Assembly (NCBI GenBank): GCA_965198795.1
Contig: OZ240674.1
Span: 2,418,001 to 2,482,000 of the forward strand
Reading direction: 5' to 3'
Origin: G965198795 sp965198795
GTDB taxonomy: Bacteria; Pseudomonadota; Alphaproteobacteria; Rhodospirillales; Casp-alpha2
Length of the DNA stretch: 64,000 nt
In this document: positions 42,090 through 48,934 of the stretch, piece by piece
Position numbering within the stretch: the stretch's first letter is position 1
Layout: every line of letters starts with the position of its first letter
Notes under the pieces: generated by a model
The model's input: the letters and a program-made list of their open reading frames with translations, nothing else
Told to the model about the DNA's origin: nothing
Databases searched by the model: none
Translations under genes and position numbers: made by a program

Positions 42090-42582
42090 TGGCTTCGCCC
42101 TCCTTTCGCTCATCAGCCGCTGCACGCTGCGCCTGTGCCTTCGCCGCCGCGCGTTTCGCCTTAACCTCCGCTTGAACGCCTCTGAAATACGGAACAGCCC
42201 ACGCCGACACGATGAGTAGATCGACCAAATCACGGTTGCTGACATAAGGCAGAAGATACCGGCCTGGCCCGTCCATGAGACGCCGGTAAACAACCTCCGC
42301 AGCCTCCACGAACGCCGGATCGTTTTCATCACAAACGACACTTTCAAGCCCTTTCGTCCGGCCATACCAATGGGTCGCCTTCGCAAGCGCCTCGGCGAAC
42401 TTCCGGGGACCGATCAGCCGATCCACCTCTTCCCGGCTCACGCCGCCCGCTTTTCGAAGCTCGGGGATTTCATCCAAGATTTCGGGGGGCGGCTCCACCG
42501 CGTCCCGCACGAAATCGTCCCGCGCCGGGTTCCAGGTCCACTTGTCCAGGTCACCCGACAGATTCGGTTCCGCCGTCATCAC
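42082..42582 (-). CDS. Prophage protein of unknown function
   Basis: 166 residues, MMTAEPNLSGDLDKWTWNPA and further PEILDEIPELRKAGGVSREE, HWYGRTKGLESVVCDENDPA, VSNRDLVDLLIVSAWAVPYF, ending in an Ala/Lys/Arg/Glu-rich coiled coil (VKAKRAAAKAQAQRAAADER). The long charged C-terminal helix follows one hydrophobic segment. It overlaps the zinc-ribbon gene by 4 bp and the ATPase by 8 bp, so it may act with the ATPase. No family recognised. Confidence 0.7.
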   Translation of the reverse strand: MMTAEPNLSGDLDKWTWNPARDDFVRDAVEPPPEILDEIPELRKAGGVSREEVDRLIGPRKFAEALAKATHWYGRTKGLESVVCDENDPAFVEAAEVVYRRLMDGPGRYLLPYVSNRDLVDLLIVSAWAVPYFRGVQAEVKAKRAAAKAQAQRAAADERKEGEANG

Positions 42583-42938
42583 CAGTCCCCCGTCAGAAAG
42601 ACGAACCCGTCGTCATCCGAATCCCCGCCCTTAACGGGGCCGTCGGAGTCCGCGCCCTTAACGGGCTCCGGCCCATTAACATTAACGGGACCGGCATCCG
42701 GTTCGGGGGCGGGTTCGGTTTCCGGCCTCGGCCCGTTAAGGGGCTTGTATCCGGGATATTCCTTAATGGAATACGCGTCTTCCAACGTCGGTAGATGGCC
42801 CTTGTACCCGCAACCGGCGGGCATGGGATCGACCGTGTAAAGACGCCCGTTCTTGTCTTCGCGCACCTCGACCAAGCGGCCGCAATGCGCGTACCCGCAC
42901 GGCACTAGGCCGTGGACGGGGTTCTTCAGTTTTGACAT
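42579..42938 (-). CDS. Prophage zinc-ribbon protein with short acidic repeats
   Basis: 119 residues. The N-terminal 48 residues form a possible zinc ribbon: VPCGYAHCGRLVEVREDKNG and AGCGYKGH. The C-terminal third contains a repeated unit, PVKGADSD then PVKGGDSDDD, with NGPEPVKG before it, and a Pro/Glu-rich linker (RPETEPAPEPDAGPV). The DNA of this part repeats CTTAACGGG several times. A DNA- or protein-binding accessory factor for replication or packaging is plausible; not proven. Confidence 0.65.
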   Translation of the reverse strand: MSKLKNPVHGLVPCGYAHCGRLVEVREDKNGRLYTVDPMPAGCGYKGHLPTLEDAYSIKEYPGYKPLNGPRPETEPAPEPDAGPVNVNGPEPVKGADSDGPVKGGDSDDDGFVFLTGDW

Positions 42939-42993
42939 CGTGAGAGTTCCTTATTCTCATTAACAGAACTCCCAAGGTCCTCGAGCCGAAAGA

Positions 42994-44223
42994 TCACCGG
43001 GCCTCATATACGTAACGGTATCGTTCCGCCGCCAAGTCGGCCTTGTACTCGGCGTCCGGCCTGGTCAACAGGTCATGACGAATGTCATCAAGCAGCCGCG
43101 TGATCTCAAGCTCGTCAAAGCCGCCAGCGCGGATCGCGGACACGTTGATCGCCAGACCTTGCGTTTGCATGGCGAACATCCTGATCAACTCATCACCCCT
43201 CAATGTGATCTCGCGGCCCAAGGGCGCCATCTCCGCCATGCCCGCCGTCGCCCGGTACGCTTCCGACCATAACGGATGCAACGGCCACCTCGCCCGGTTC
43301 TTGTCCCCGTTCGGACGCGTCAAGCGGCGGGTGAACAGCACCTCGGCGAGCAGGCTGTCCAAATTGTCCTTAAGGGCCTCCAGCCGATTGCAGCGGCGCT
43401 GTTTGAGAAACTCCTTCTTCATCCTGATTTCCAGCCGCCAAACATTCAGGATGCGCCCGCTCTCGGATCGCGCCGGCGACCAGCCGTCGCGGGACCACAG
43501 CTTGACCATCCATTCCTTCCCCGAGGCCTCCTTGATCTCGCGGCCCTTGTCGTAGACCTGAACCTGGACGTTCCCCTTGCGGCTCCCGATCTCGATGGTC
43601 TGGACCTTGACGCCTGCTGAATAATTCGCAATTTCCCGCTTCTTGGTGGACGAATGACAAACGACGTTCCCCGTGATCCCCGGCTTCATGTCGTCGGTGA
43701 AACCAGGCGCCTCGAAATCGAACGCCCAATGCGCCTCTGAAACGCGCTGCCAATCGTCGCCGTTGGGCCGCATCTCCCTCAACAACATCGCCAGAACCCG
43801 GTCGCGCAACGCGTCATGGCCGTGCTCCCATAAACCGGCGGAACCGTAACGAACCGTCACCGACCATTCTTTGTTCGGCGTGCCCAGCGTGATCTGAAAA
43901 TCGTCGTTAAAGACAACCCACAGTGCGCTGCGCGGGCGGCGCGCCTGCATTTGCATATCTTCGCCGCCGAATTGGATCGGATGCGGCGTGCGGCGGAGCG
44001 GGTCCAGCGCCTCCGCCTCCAGGCGGACGGATTCGAGAGTCTCGGCCGTCGCCTCGCTCATGGCGAGGTTGAACACTTCAACCATCGTGTCCAGACCTTG
44101 AACGAGTAACCGATAGTCCGCCCTCTCGTCCGACAGCGGGACCGCCGGAAGGTTCCTTGTATCTCCAACCCCCCCTGTTAGCGGGTGGGGGGGTTCGGAT
44201 TTATCCTTCAAATCCGTGGGCAT
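42994..44223 (-). CDS. Replication initiation protein (Rep_trans/RstA-like, rolling circle)
   Basis: 409 residues. The conserved core is FNDDFQITLGTPNKEWSVTV, WAFDFEAPGF, VQVYDKGREI (YDKGREI at 224-230) and VWRLEIRMKKEFLKQR (262-268), matching the replication initiation factor family (PF02486) found on small plasmids and filamentous phages (RstA of CTX). PM2 likewise uses a rolling-circle Rep, though of another subfamily. It would nick a double-strand origin with a tyrosine. The N-terminal 80 residues are less conserved. Confidence 0.75.
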   Translation of the reverse strand: MPTDLKDKSEPPHPLTGGVGDTRNLPAVPLSDERADYRLLVQGLDTMVEVFNLAMSEATAETLESVRLEAEALDPLRRTPHPIQFGGEDMQMQARRPRSALWVVFNDDFQITLGTPNKEWSVTVRYGSAGLWEHGHDALRDRVLAMLLREMRPNGDDWQRVSEAHWAFDFEAPGFTDDMKPGITGNVVCHSSTKKREIANYSAGVKVQTIEIGSRKGNVQVQVYDKGREIKEASGKEWMVKLWSRDGWSPARSESGRILNVWRLEIRMKKEFLKQRRCNRLEALKDNLDSLLAEVLFTRRLTRPNGDKNRARWPLHPLWSEAYRATAGMAEMAPLGREITLRGDELIRMFAMQTQGLAINVSAIRAGGFDELEITRLLDDIRHDLLTRPDAEYKADLAAERYRYVYEAR

Positions 44224-44246
44224 TTCAAAAAATCAGGACAAAACGG

Positions 44247-44945
44247 TCAGCCCGCGCCTCTCCCTGAACCATCCCGCCTCGAAACCCGTCTCGACGGCTC
44301 GAATTTCGGCCTAGCCAATCTATCGGCGTCATGACCAAAAAAAGTAATCAGCGCGCGACCGATCCATTCCGCGTATACCGGCGGAACCGCTTGCTGGATT
44401 TCCCGGCGCGTCATCCAGTTAATGCCCATGGCGCGGCTTCCCTCATCGAGCCGGAAATTGCCGCCGGCGACCGTCACGGAACCAGGGCGTGTTTTCGGAC
44501 CAAACCTTGAACCGGCGGAAACGGGTTGCAGCGCCCAAAAACCGGCCAGCTCAAAAACCCTTTTTCGATACGTGCCCAGCCCGAACATGTCGCCGGTCAG
44601 CACAAGGTCGTGGCGGATCGGCGCGCACTCCACGTTCTCGATGCACGAAACCCGGCCCGAGCTGGCCAAAATCCGGCGCACCGGTTCGATCACGCATTCT
44701 TCCGTCGCCACTTGGGCGCCCAGCCCCTTGCTGTGAGACTGGCACGGCGGGGACGCCCAGATGAAATCGAACGTCCGCAATTGAACCACCTTCTCCACCT
44801 CGCGAACGTCCGCGCGAATGACCGGGAACGGGTAATTCGCGCTGACGATCTTATCCAGCCCGACAACATCGAAACCCGCCCGGTAAAGCCCGACCGACGC
44901 GCCGCCAGCCCGGCAACAGAGGTCCAAGGCCCGCGGTCGCTTCAT
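44247..44945 (-). CDS. DNA (cytosine-5) methyltransferase of the phage type
   Basis: 232 residues. Motif I ALDLCCRAGGASVGLYRAGF, the catalytic SPPCQSHSKG (PPCQ at 66-69), IENVECAPIR (motif VI) and the QRRR-like YRKRVFEL are all present; the late part GSVTVAGGNFRL also fits small phage C5 methylases. No partner endonuclease is present, so it probably protects phage DNA from host restriction. The target sequence cannot be predicted. Overlaps the next gene by 4 bp. Confidence 0.88.
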   Translation of the reverse strand: MKRPRALDLCCRAGGASVGLYRAGFDVVGLDKIVSANYPFPVIRADVREVEKVVQLRTFDFIWASPPCQSHSKGLGAQVATEECVIEPVRRILASSGRVSCIENVECAPIRHDLVLTGDMFGLGTYRKRVFELAGFWALQPVSAGSRFGPKTRPGSVTVAGGNFRLDEGSRAMGINWMTRREIQQAVPPVYAEWIGRALITFFGHDADRLARPKFEPSRRVSRRDGSGRGAG

Positions 44946-45148
44946 GAATAAACTCCCGCTAAACAGTTGGCGACGACCTCGGCCTTGCCGCGCCCCGGCG
45001 CCATGCGCGCGTATTGAACCGCTTCTCTTTCGGTCGAAAAAACACTCGCCTTCTCACGGGACCGGGACCAGCGCCATTGAGGCGCCTCGACGATGAGGAA
45101 CCATTCAGACGAGAAGTCCCTTGAGTATTTGCGAACGATATACATCAC
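44942..45148 (-). CDS. Small prophage early protein
   Basis: 68 residues, MMYIVRKYSRDFSSEWFLIV, then RWSRSREKASVFSTEREAVQ and YARMAPGRGKAEVVANCLAG. Compact alpha/beta composition, no membrane segment. Its stop overlaps the methyltransferase start (ATGA), so the two are co-translated. Function unknown. Confidence 0.65.
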   Translation of the reverse strand: MMYIVRKYSRDFSSEWFLIVEAPQWRWSRSREKASVFSTEREAVQYARMAPGRGKAEVVANCLAGVYS

Positions 45149-45203
45149 GCGTCTCCAAAACGATGAGACCCGCCCCGGTCCCCCAGGGCGGGCCGATCCG
45201 GCC

Positions 45204-45566
45204 TTAAGCGGCCTCCGCCGTTTGCCGTTCCGGCTCGATGGTTCGGATCAGGCGAAACCCGCCGCCAGACACCGACACGCCGCCGATCCCCTCATACGCC
45301 CACTCCGGCAGGCCCTCGGCGTCAAACTTGATCGAAAGCGTCTGCTTGCCCTCCCGGCTCTTGAGCCACGCGGAGCCGACGGCGAACGGATTGCCCTTCG
45401 GCGTCATCGCCATCACCTCGTGCGACGGATGATCCGTGCTTTGCTGCGTCAACACCGGCCAGACCTGAAGGTCAATGTCCAGATCGAAAGACCGGAGTCC
45501 GCCCTTCATCACGCCCTTCTCGTTCGGCTTATTGAGCGAGCCCACGTTGCGGTACTGCTTTTCCAT
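45204..45566 (-). CDS. DUF736-like prophage early protein
   Basis: 120 residues. The layout resembles DUF736, a family of plasmids and phages of alphaproteobacteria: NVGSLNKPNEKGVMKGGLRS, FDLDIDLQVWPVL, then NPFAVGSAWLKSREGKQTLS and IKFDAEGLPEWAYEGIGG. DUF736 function is unknown; it is often beside replication and transfer genes. First gene of the long leftward operon, with AGGATAGGC just before the ATG. Confidence 0.6.
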   Translation of the reverse strand: MEKQYRNVGSLNKPNEKGVMKGGLRSFDLDIDLQVWPVLTQQSTDHPSHEVMAMTPKGNPFAVGSAWLKSREGKQTLSIKFDAEGLPEWAYEGIGGVSVSGGGFRLIRTIEPERQTAEAA

Positions 45567-45971
45567 TGCCTATCCTTCAGCCCGCTTAAGCGGGCGGTTC
45601 CGGCTGCGCCGGGGTAGCATGGGGTTTTAGAGCGGGAACGCGGGCGGCGTGCGGAAACGGCGGCGGCCCACAAGGACCGCCGCCGCCCGCTCCAAAGCCG
45701 GGGCGGGCTACCACCTCCGCCAACGGCAAAATTCCTGAAAATCGTCCCATGTTCTCGCGGTTCCTGTTCCTGGGGACCTCGAATGGGGCCGGGGAGAGAA
45801 CCACCCGGCCCCGCGCGAGACCCTTGGGAGAGGGCATCCATGAGCAAACATCTAGACGCGATATATGCTGTATGGATGCGTTAAGGACCGCCAGATATAG
45901 TCTCTCTTGTCAAGAGATAATACATGGACGCATTATACACGGCAGAAATCCGCGAGATTGGGAACCACGCC
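45567..45971. promoter_or_regulatory. Divergent control region between the early operon and the repressor
   Basis: 405 bp with no convincing gene. It contains a perfect 16 bp palindrome (GCCCGCTTAAGCGGGC, 45,580-45,595) 14 bp upstream of the first early gene; a perfect inverted repeat TCTCTTG, T, CAAGAGA (45,903-45,917) in front of the repressor; and two near-copies of ATGGATGCGTTA (45,872 and 45,924). These are candidate operators and promoters for the lysogeny switch. The Pro-rich frame at 45,586-45,837 looks non-coding. Confidence 0.6.
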
Positions 45972-46442
45972 ATGATGACAATAGATGATTACCTTGACGC
46001 CGCTAAGTCGCAAATCGGGACCGGATCGGACCGGGAATTATGCAAACTTCTAGGCGTCACCTCGTCAGTTACGAGCCATTGGCGGACGAAACGAGCATGG
46101 CCGCGTGATGATGTCATGTTACAACTGGCGGAAATCGCGGGCGTTGATGGGAATACAGCTTTAATTCATTTGAATATTTGGCGGACTAATGGAAAGGCAA
46201 GAAATACTTACGAAACACTTCTGAAATCAGTCGCCGCGCTAAGTATAGCGCTCGTATTCCTGCCACCCTCCTCCGCGAACGCAAGCGGAACAAACAAGAC
46301 TTCGATTAATCATCTTATAAATTATGCGATAATTGAATTTATCAAACCTCATAACGAAAGTCACAGCGATGGAGTTCCCCCGTGCCTAACGCTTCGGAAA
46401 CGTCTACCCAAAGCGCTGACAAGGACGCCGGCAAGGATATAA
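45972..46442 (+). CDS. Phage repressor (DUF3693/Cro-like HTH with C-terminal membrane helix)
   Basis: 156 residues from ATG 45,972 (next codon also ATG). The HTH reads TIDDYLDAAKSQIGTGSDRE, LCKLLGVTSSVTSHWRTKRA, then WPRDDVMLQLAEIAGVD, as in the small phage proteins grouped as DUF3693 that occur in filamentous phages. A hydrophobic stretch (SVAALSIALVFLPPSSANAS) near residue 90 could anchor it in the membrane. The right dif-like site lies inside the gene; the last 40 or so residues (from about 46,316) come from the host side and overlap mazG by 61 bp. In the circle the frame would end instead at 35,174 with SFGVFNVLRELRLILFPFC. Confidence 0.75.
   Translation: MMTIDDYLDAAKSQIGTGSDRELCKLLGVTSSVTSHWRTKRAWPRDDVMLQLAEIAGVDGNTALIHLNIWRTNGKARNTYETLLKSVAALSIALVFLPPSSANASGTNKTSINHLINYAIIEFIKPHNESHSDGVPPCLTLRKRLPKALTRTPARI
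46305..46332. repeat. Right dif-like attachment site
   Basis: Arms and centre read ATTAATCATCT, TATAAA and TTATGCGATAA. The centre and right arm (17 bp including the centre) equal the left site; the outer 11 bp arm is poor compared with dif, keeping only ATT and CAT. TTCGATT just before it is also shared with the left site. One good and one weak XerD-side arm is what integration of a phage attP into a chromosomal dif would leave. Confidence 0.7.
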
Positions 46443-47251
46443 ATCCAACTCGGCGCCTGCTGGACATCGTGGCCACCCTCAGAAATCCGGACGGCGGCTG
46501 TCCGTGGGACGCCGAACAGACGTTCGAGACCATCGCGCCTCACACCATCGAAGAAGCTTATGAAGTCGCTGACGCGATCGCCAGGCGGGACATGGAGAGC
46601 CTCAAGGACGAACTCGGCGATCTGATGTTTCAGGTGGTTTTCCATTCTCAAATGGCGTCGGAGGCCGGACAGTTCACCTATGCCGATGTCATCAATGGCG
46701 TCTCGGATAAGATGATTCGGCGCCATCCCCATGTCTTTGGCGATCAATCCATTGAGACCGCGGAGGCCCAAACCCGGAACTGGGAGGACATCAAGGCGGC
46801 GGAACGCGCGGCCAAGCGCGCCCGTTCCAACGAGCCCAAAGACAACAGCGCGCTGACCGGCGTGCCGGTCGCCCTTCCCTCGCTCACCCGCGCCGAGAAA
46901 CTACAGAAGCGCGCCGCCCGGGTTGGTTTCGATTGGCCCGAAACGGCGCCGGTTATCGGTAAGGTGCGAGAGGAACTGGCTGAAGTCGAGGCGGAACTAG
47001 GGCCAGCGCCGGACCAAATCCGCGTGGAGGAAGAGCTTGGAGACCTGTTGTTCGCCGTCGTCAATTTGGCGCGGCGTCTGAAGGTCGATCCGGAAACCGC
47101 CCTTCGGAAATGCAACCGGAAATTCGGCAAACGGTTCCGGGCCATGGAGGCGGACCTGGCGGCCAGATCGACGCCCATTGATGCGCCAGACACGGACCTG
47201 ACGGCGATGGAAGCGGCCTGGCGGCGGGCGAAAGCCTCTGAAATCAAATGA
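46382..47251 (+). CDS. mazG: Nucleoside triphosphate pyrophosphohydrolase MazG
   Basis: 289 residues from a GTG with GGAG 7 bp upstream. Two MazG domains in tandem: the first has IVATLRNPDGGCPWDAEQTF, the EExxE-type EEAYEVADAIARRD and LKDELGDLMFQVVFHSQMA; the second has VREELAEVEAEL and VEEELGDLLFAVVNLARRL. It hydrolyses NTPs to NMP and pyrophosphate, clearing abnormal nucleotides. Directly follows the prophage right end, so integration leaves the gene whole but changes its upstream region. Confidence 0.93.
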   Translation: MPNASETSTQSADKDAGKDINPTRRLLDIVATLRNPDGGCPWDAEQTFETIAPHTIEEAYEVADAIARRDMESLKDELGDLMFQVVFHSQMASEAGQFTYADVINGVSDKMIRRHPHVFGDQSIETAEAQTRNWEDIKAAERAAKRARSNEPKDNSALTGVPVALPSLTRAEKLQKRAARVGFDWPETAPVIGKVREELAEVEAELGPAPDQIRVEEELGDLLFAVVNLARRLKVDPETALRKCNRKFGKRFRAMEADLAARSTPIDAPDTDLTAMEAAWRRAKASEIK

Positions 47252-47346
47252 GGTCCAGACCGGTCCGCTGTTGTCACCGGGGCCCGGTTTTTGTATTAGG
47301 ACAGGACGTTGGCGGTTTGACCGCCGGTTGAACATGAGGTCCAAGC

Positions 47347-47988
47347 GTGCCAAGCGCCCTTCCCTCCTTTCGCCGCATGAGGGCGCCCGTGCTGTTGGCG
47401 GCAATCGCTTTCGTTCTGTCCGGCTGTTATATTCCGCTGCGGTTCGACGCGGAGATTGAGATCGACCGCCAAGGTTATTACTCTCTTATCTTCGACGGCT
47501 ACGTGGCGGACATTGAGCTTTACCGGGGCATCGTCTCGGGAGAGATCAAAAAGCCCCGTGAAGAAGAGATCAAGGCGGCCATCAAGGCCGACATTGAGCG
47601 TGATCCGAACACCACGGAATACCAATATCACCGGCGTGGCGTCTTTAAATTGGGTTGGAAACGCGAAGGAGACCTTATCCGCTCCCGCACCGTCACTTTC
47701 CTGAGGCGCAACGAACGGTTCTTTGGACTGGCGTACAACAAGGATACTGGCCGGATCACCATCGAAGGCCGGTCCCTATCGCGGAGTCAAAAGGACCAAT
47801 TGGCCCAGGCCGGGCTGAACATGTCCGGTGAGTTACGGGTGCTGACCGACGCCAAGGCCAACGTGGTTCAGCACAACGCGGACACGGTGAGGGAATTCAC
47901 GCGCGCGGGCAAAGAGATGAAGGCTTATTTCTTCACGTTCAAAAATATCTACCGCGCGACGCCGGCGATGACGATCACGCTGCGCTAG
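47347..47988 (+). CDS. Putative lipoprotein
   Basis: 213 residues. Signal peptide of a lipoprotein: MRAPVLLAAIAFVLSGCYIP with lipobox LSGC, so the mature N-terminus is a lipidated cysteine. The mature part is alpha/beta and charged (RFDAEIEIDRQGYYSLIFDG, REEEIKAAIKADIERDP, YFFTFKNIYRATPAM). No enzymatic motif. Stands alone between mazG and a leftward gene. Related unnamed lipoproteins occur in alphaproteobacteria. Confidence 0.75.
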   Translation: MPSALPSFRRMRAPVLLAAIAFVLSGCYIPLRFDAEIEIDRQGYYSLIFDGYVADIELYRGIVSGEIKKPREEEIKAAIKADIERDPNTTEYQYHRRGVFKLGWKREGDLIRSRTVTFLRRNERFFGLAYNKDTGRITIEGRSLSRSQKDQLAQAGLNMSGELRVLTDAKANVVQHNADTVREFTRAGKEMKAYFFTFKNIYRATPAMTITLR

Positions 47989-48030
47989 GAAAGGGAAAAC
48001 AACCGCCTTCACAACAAATCATCTTCTGAT

Positions 48031-48897
48031 TCATGGCCGCAACAAGCGGATCAGACTCGACGTGTCCCAGCGGCCGCCGCCCTTTTCCTGAATCTGCGCG
48101 TAGAACTGATCGACCAACGCCGTGACGGGCAGGCGCGCGCCGCTTTCCCTGGCCTGATCCAGGCAAATCCCCAAGTCCTTGCGCATCCAATCGACGGCGA
48201 AACCAAATTCGAACTCGTCGTTGGCCATGGTCGCGCCCCGGTTTTCCATCTGCCAACTCTGCGCCGCGCCCTTGGAAATCACGTCGAGCACGAGTTTCAC
48301 GTCAAGACCGGCCCGAGAGCCGAACTCCAACGCTTCCGACAATCCTTGCAGTAAACCGGCGATGCAGATTTGATTGACCATCTTGCAAAGCTGGCCGGCG
48401 CCCACATCGCCCATCAGCGTTACCGCGCGCCCATAGCTTTCCATGACCGGTTTCGCCTGATCAAAAGCGGCCCGTTCCCCGCCGCACATGACGGTCAGAA
48501 CCCCGTTCTCGGCGCCGGCCTGGCCGCCGGACACCGGGGCGTCGATGAAGCCGGCGCCCTGGGCGGCGGCTTTTTCACCGATTTCCCGGGCGACAGCCGC
48601 CGACGCCGTCGTGTGATCAATCAGCGCCGCGCCGCGCTTCATGCCCGCCAGCGCCCCGTCCGCGCTCAGCACGACGCTCCGCAGGTCGTTGTCGTTACCC
48701 ACACACGTGAAAACGAAATCAGCGTCTTGCGCGGCTTCCTTGGGCGTGACGCCCAAGCCGCCGCCGAATTCACCGGCCCATTTTTCCGCTTTGGCCGTCG
48801 TCCGATTGTAAACCTTGACCTCATGACCGTTCTTGCTCAGGTGTCCCGCCATGGGATAGCCCATGACGCCAAGCCCGATGAATGCCGTGCGCGCCAT
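48031..48897 (-). CDS. NAD(P)-dependent beta-hydroxyacid dehydrogenase (3-hydroxyisobutyrate/tartronate semialdehyde type)
   Basis: 288 residues with the family motifs in order: FIGLGVMGYPMAGHLSKNGH (nucleotide loop), DAPVSGGQAGAENGVLTVMC (substrate loop), GAGQLCKMVNQICIAG with the catalytic lysine, and a helical C-terminus. It could oxidise 3-hydroxyisobutyrate or reduce tartronate semialdehyde; neighbouring genes do not decide. Convergent with the lipoprotein gene. Confidence 0.88.
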   Translation of the reverse strand: MARTAFIGLGVMGYPMAGHLSKNGHEVKVYNRTTAKAEKWAGEFGGGLGVTPKEAAQDADFVFTCVGNDNDLRSVVLSADGALAGMKRGAALIDHTTASAAVAREIGEKAAAQGAGFIDAPVSGGQAGAENGVLTVMCGGERAAFDQAKPVMESYGRAVTLMGDVGAGQLCKMVNQICIAGLLQGLSEALEFGSRAGLDVKLVLDVISKGAAQSWQMENRGATMANDEFEFGFAVDWMRKDLGICLDQARESGARLPVTALVDQFYAQIQEKGGGRWDTSSLIRLLRP

Positions 48898-48934
48898 TTT
48901 GCCGCGTCCTCCGTCCCTTTACGCGAATATCCAA

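Larger units (their letters stand above)
35064..46332. mobile_element. Tailless double-jelly-roll prophage (PM2/corticovirus-like), integrated at a dif-like site
   Basis: 11.27 kb from outer edge to outer edge, between dif-like direct repeats; unit length 11,241 bp, close to the 10 kb of PM2 and autolykiviruses. Almost all genes run leftward in tight, overlapping order: DUF736-like, small gene, C5 methyltransferase, Rep, zinc-ribbon protein, unknown, packaging ATPase, membrane peptide, major capsid protein, membrane proteins, GNAT, structural proteins, discoidin-like spike, SleB endolysin, membrane proteins, holin, basic peptide. The repressor and a second HTH gene run rightward at the two ends and become adjacent on circularisation. 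No portal, terminase large subunit, tail or integrase is present. GC content is not obviously different from the host. Confidence 0.82.

Noticed and set aside
45586..45837. Leftward 83-codon frame before the DUF736-like gene
   Set aside because: Proline- and glycine-rich without family resemblance, and it falls in the control region with palindromes.
35064..46332. Interpretation of the element as a filamentous (Inovirus) prophage because of dif sites, RstA-like Rep and DUF3693-like repressor
   Set aside because: No Zot-type assembly ATPase with a membrane helix, no small major coat protein with signal peptide and no pIII-like adsorption protein. The capsid-like protein, holin and endolysin point to a lytic, icosahedral phage.
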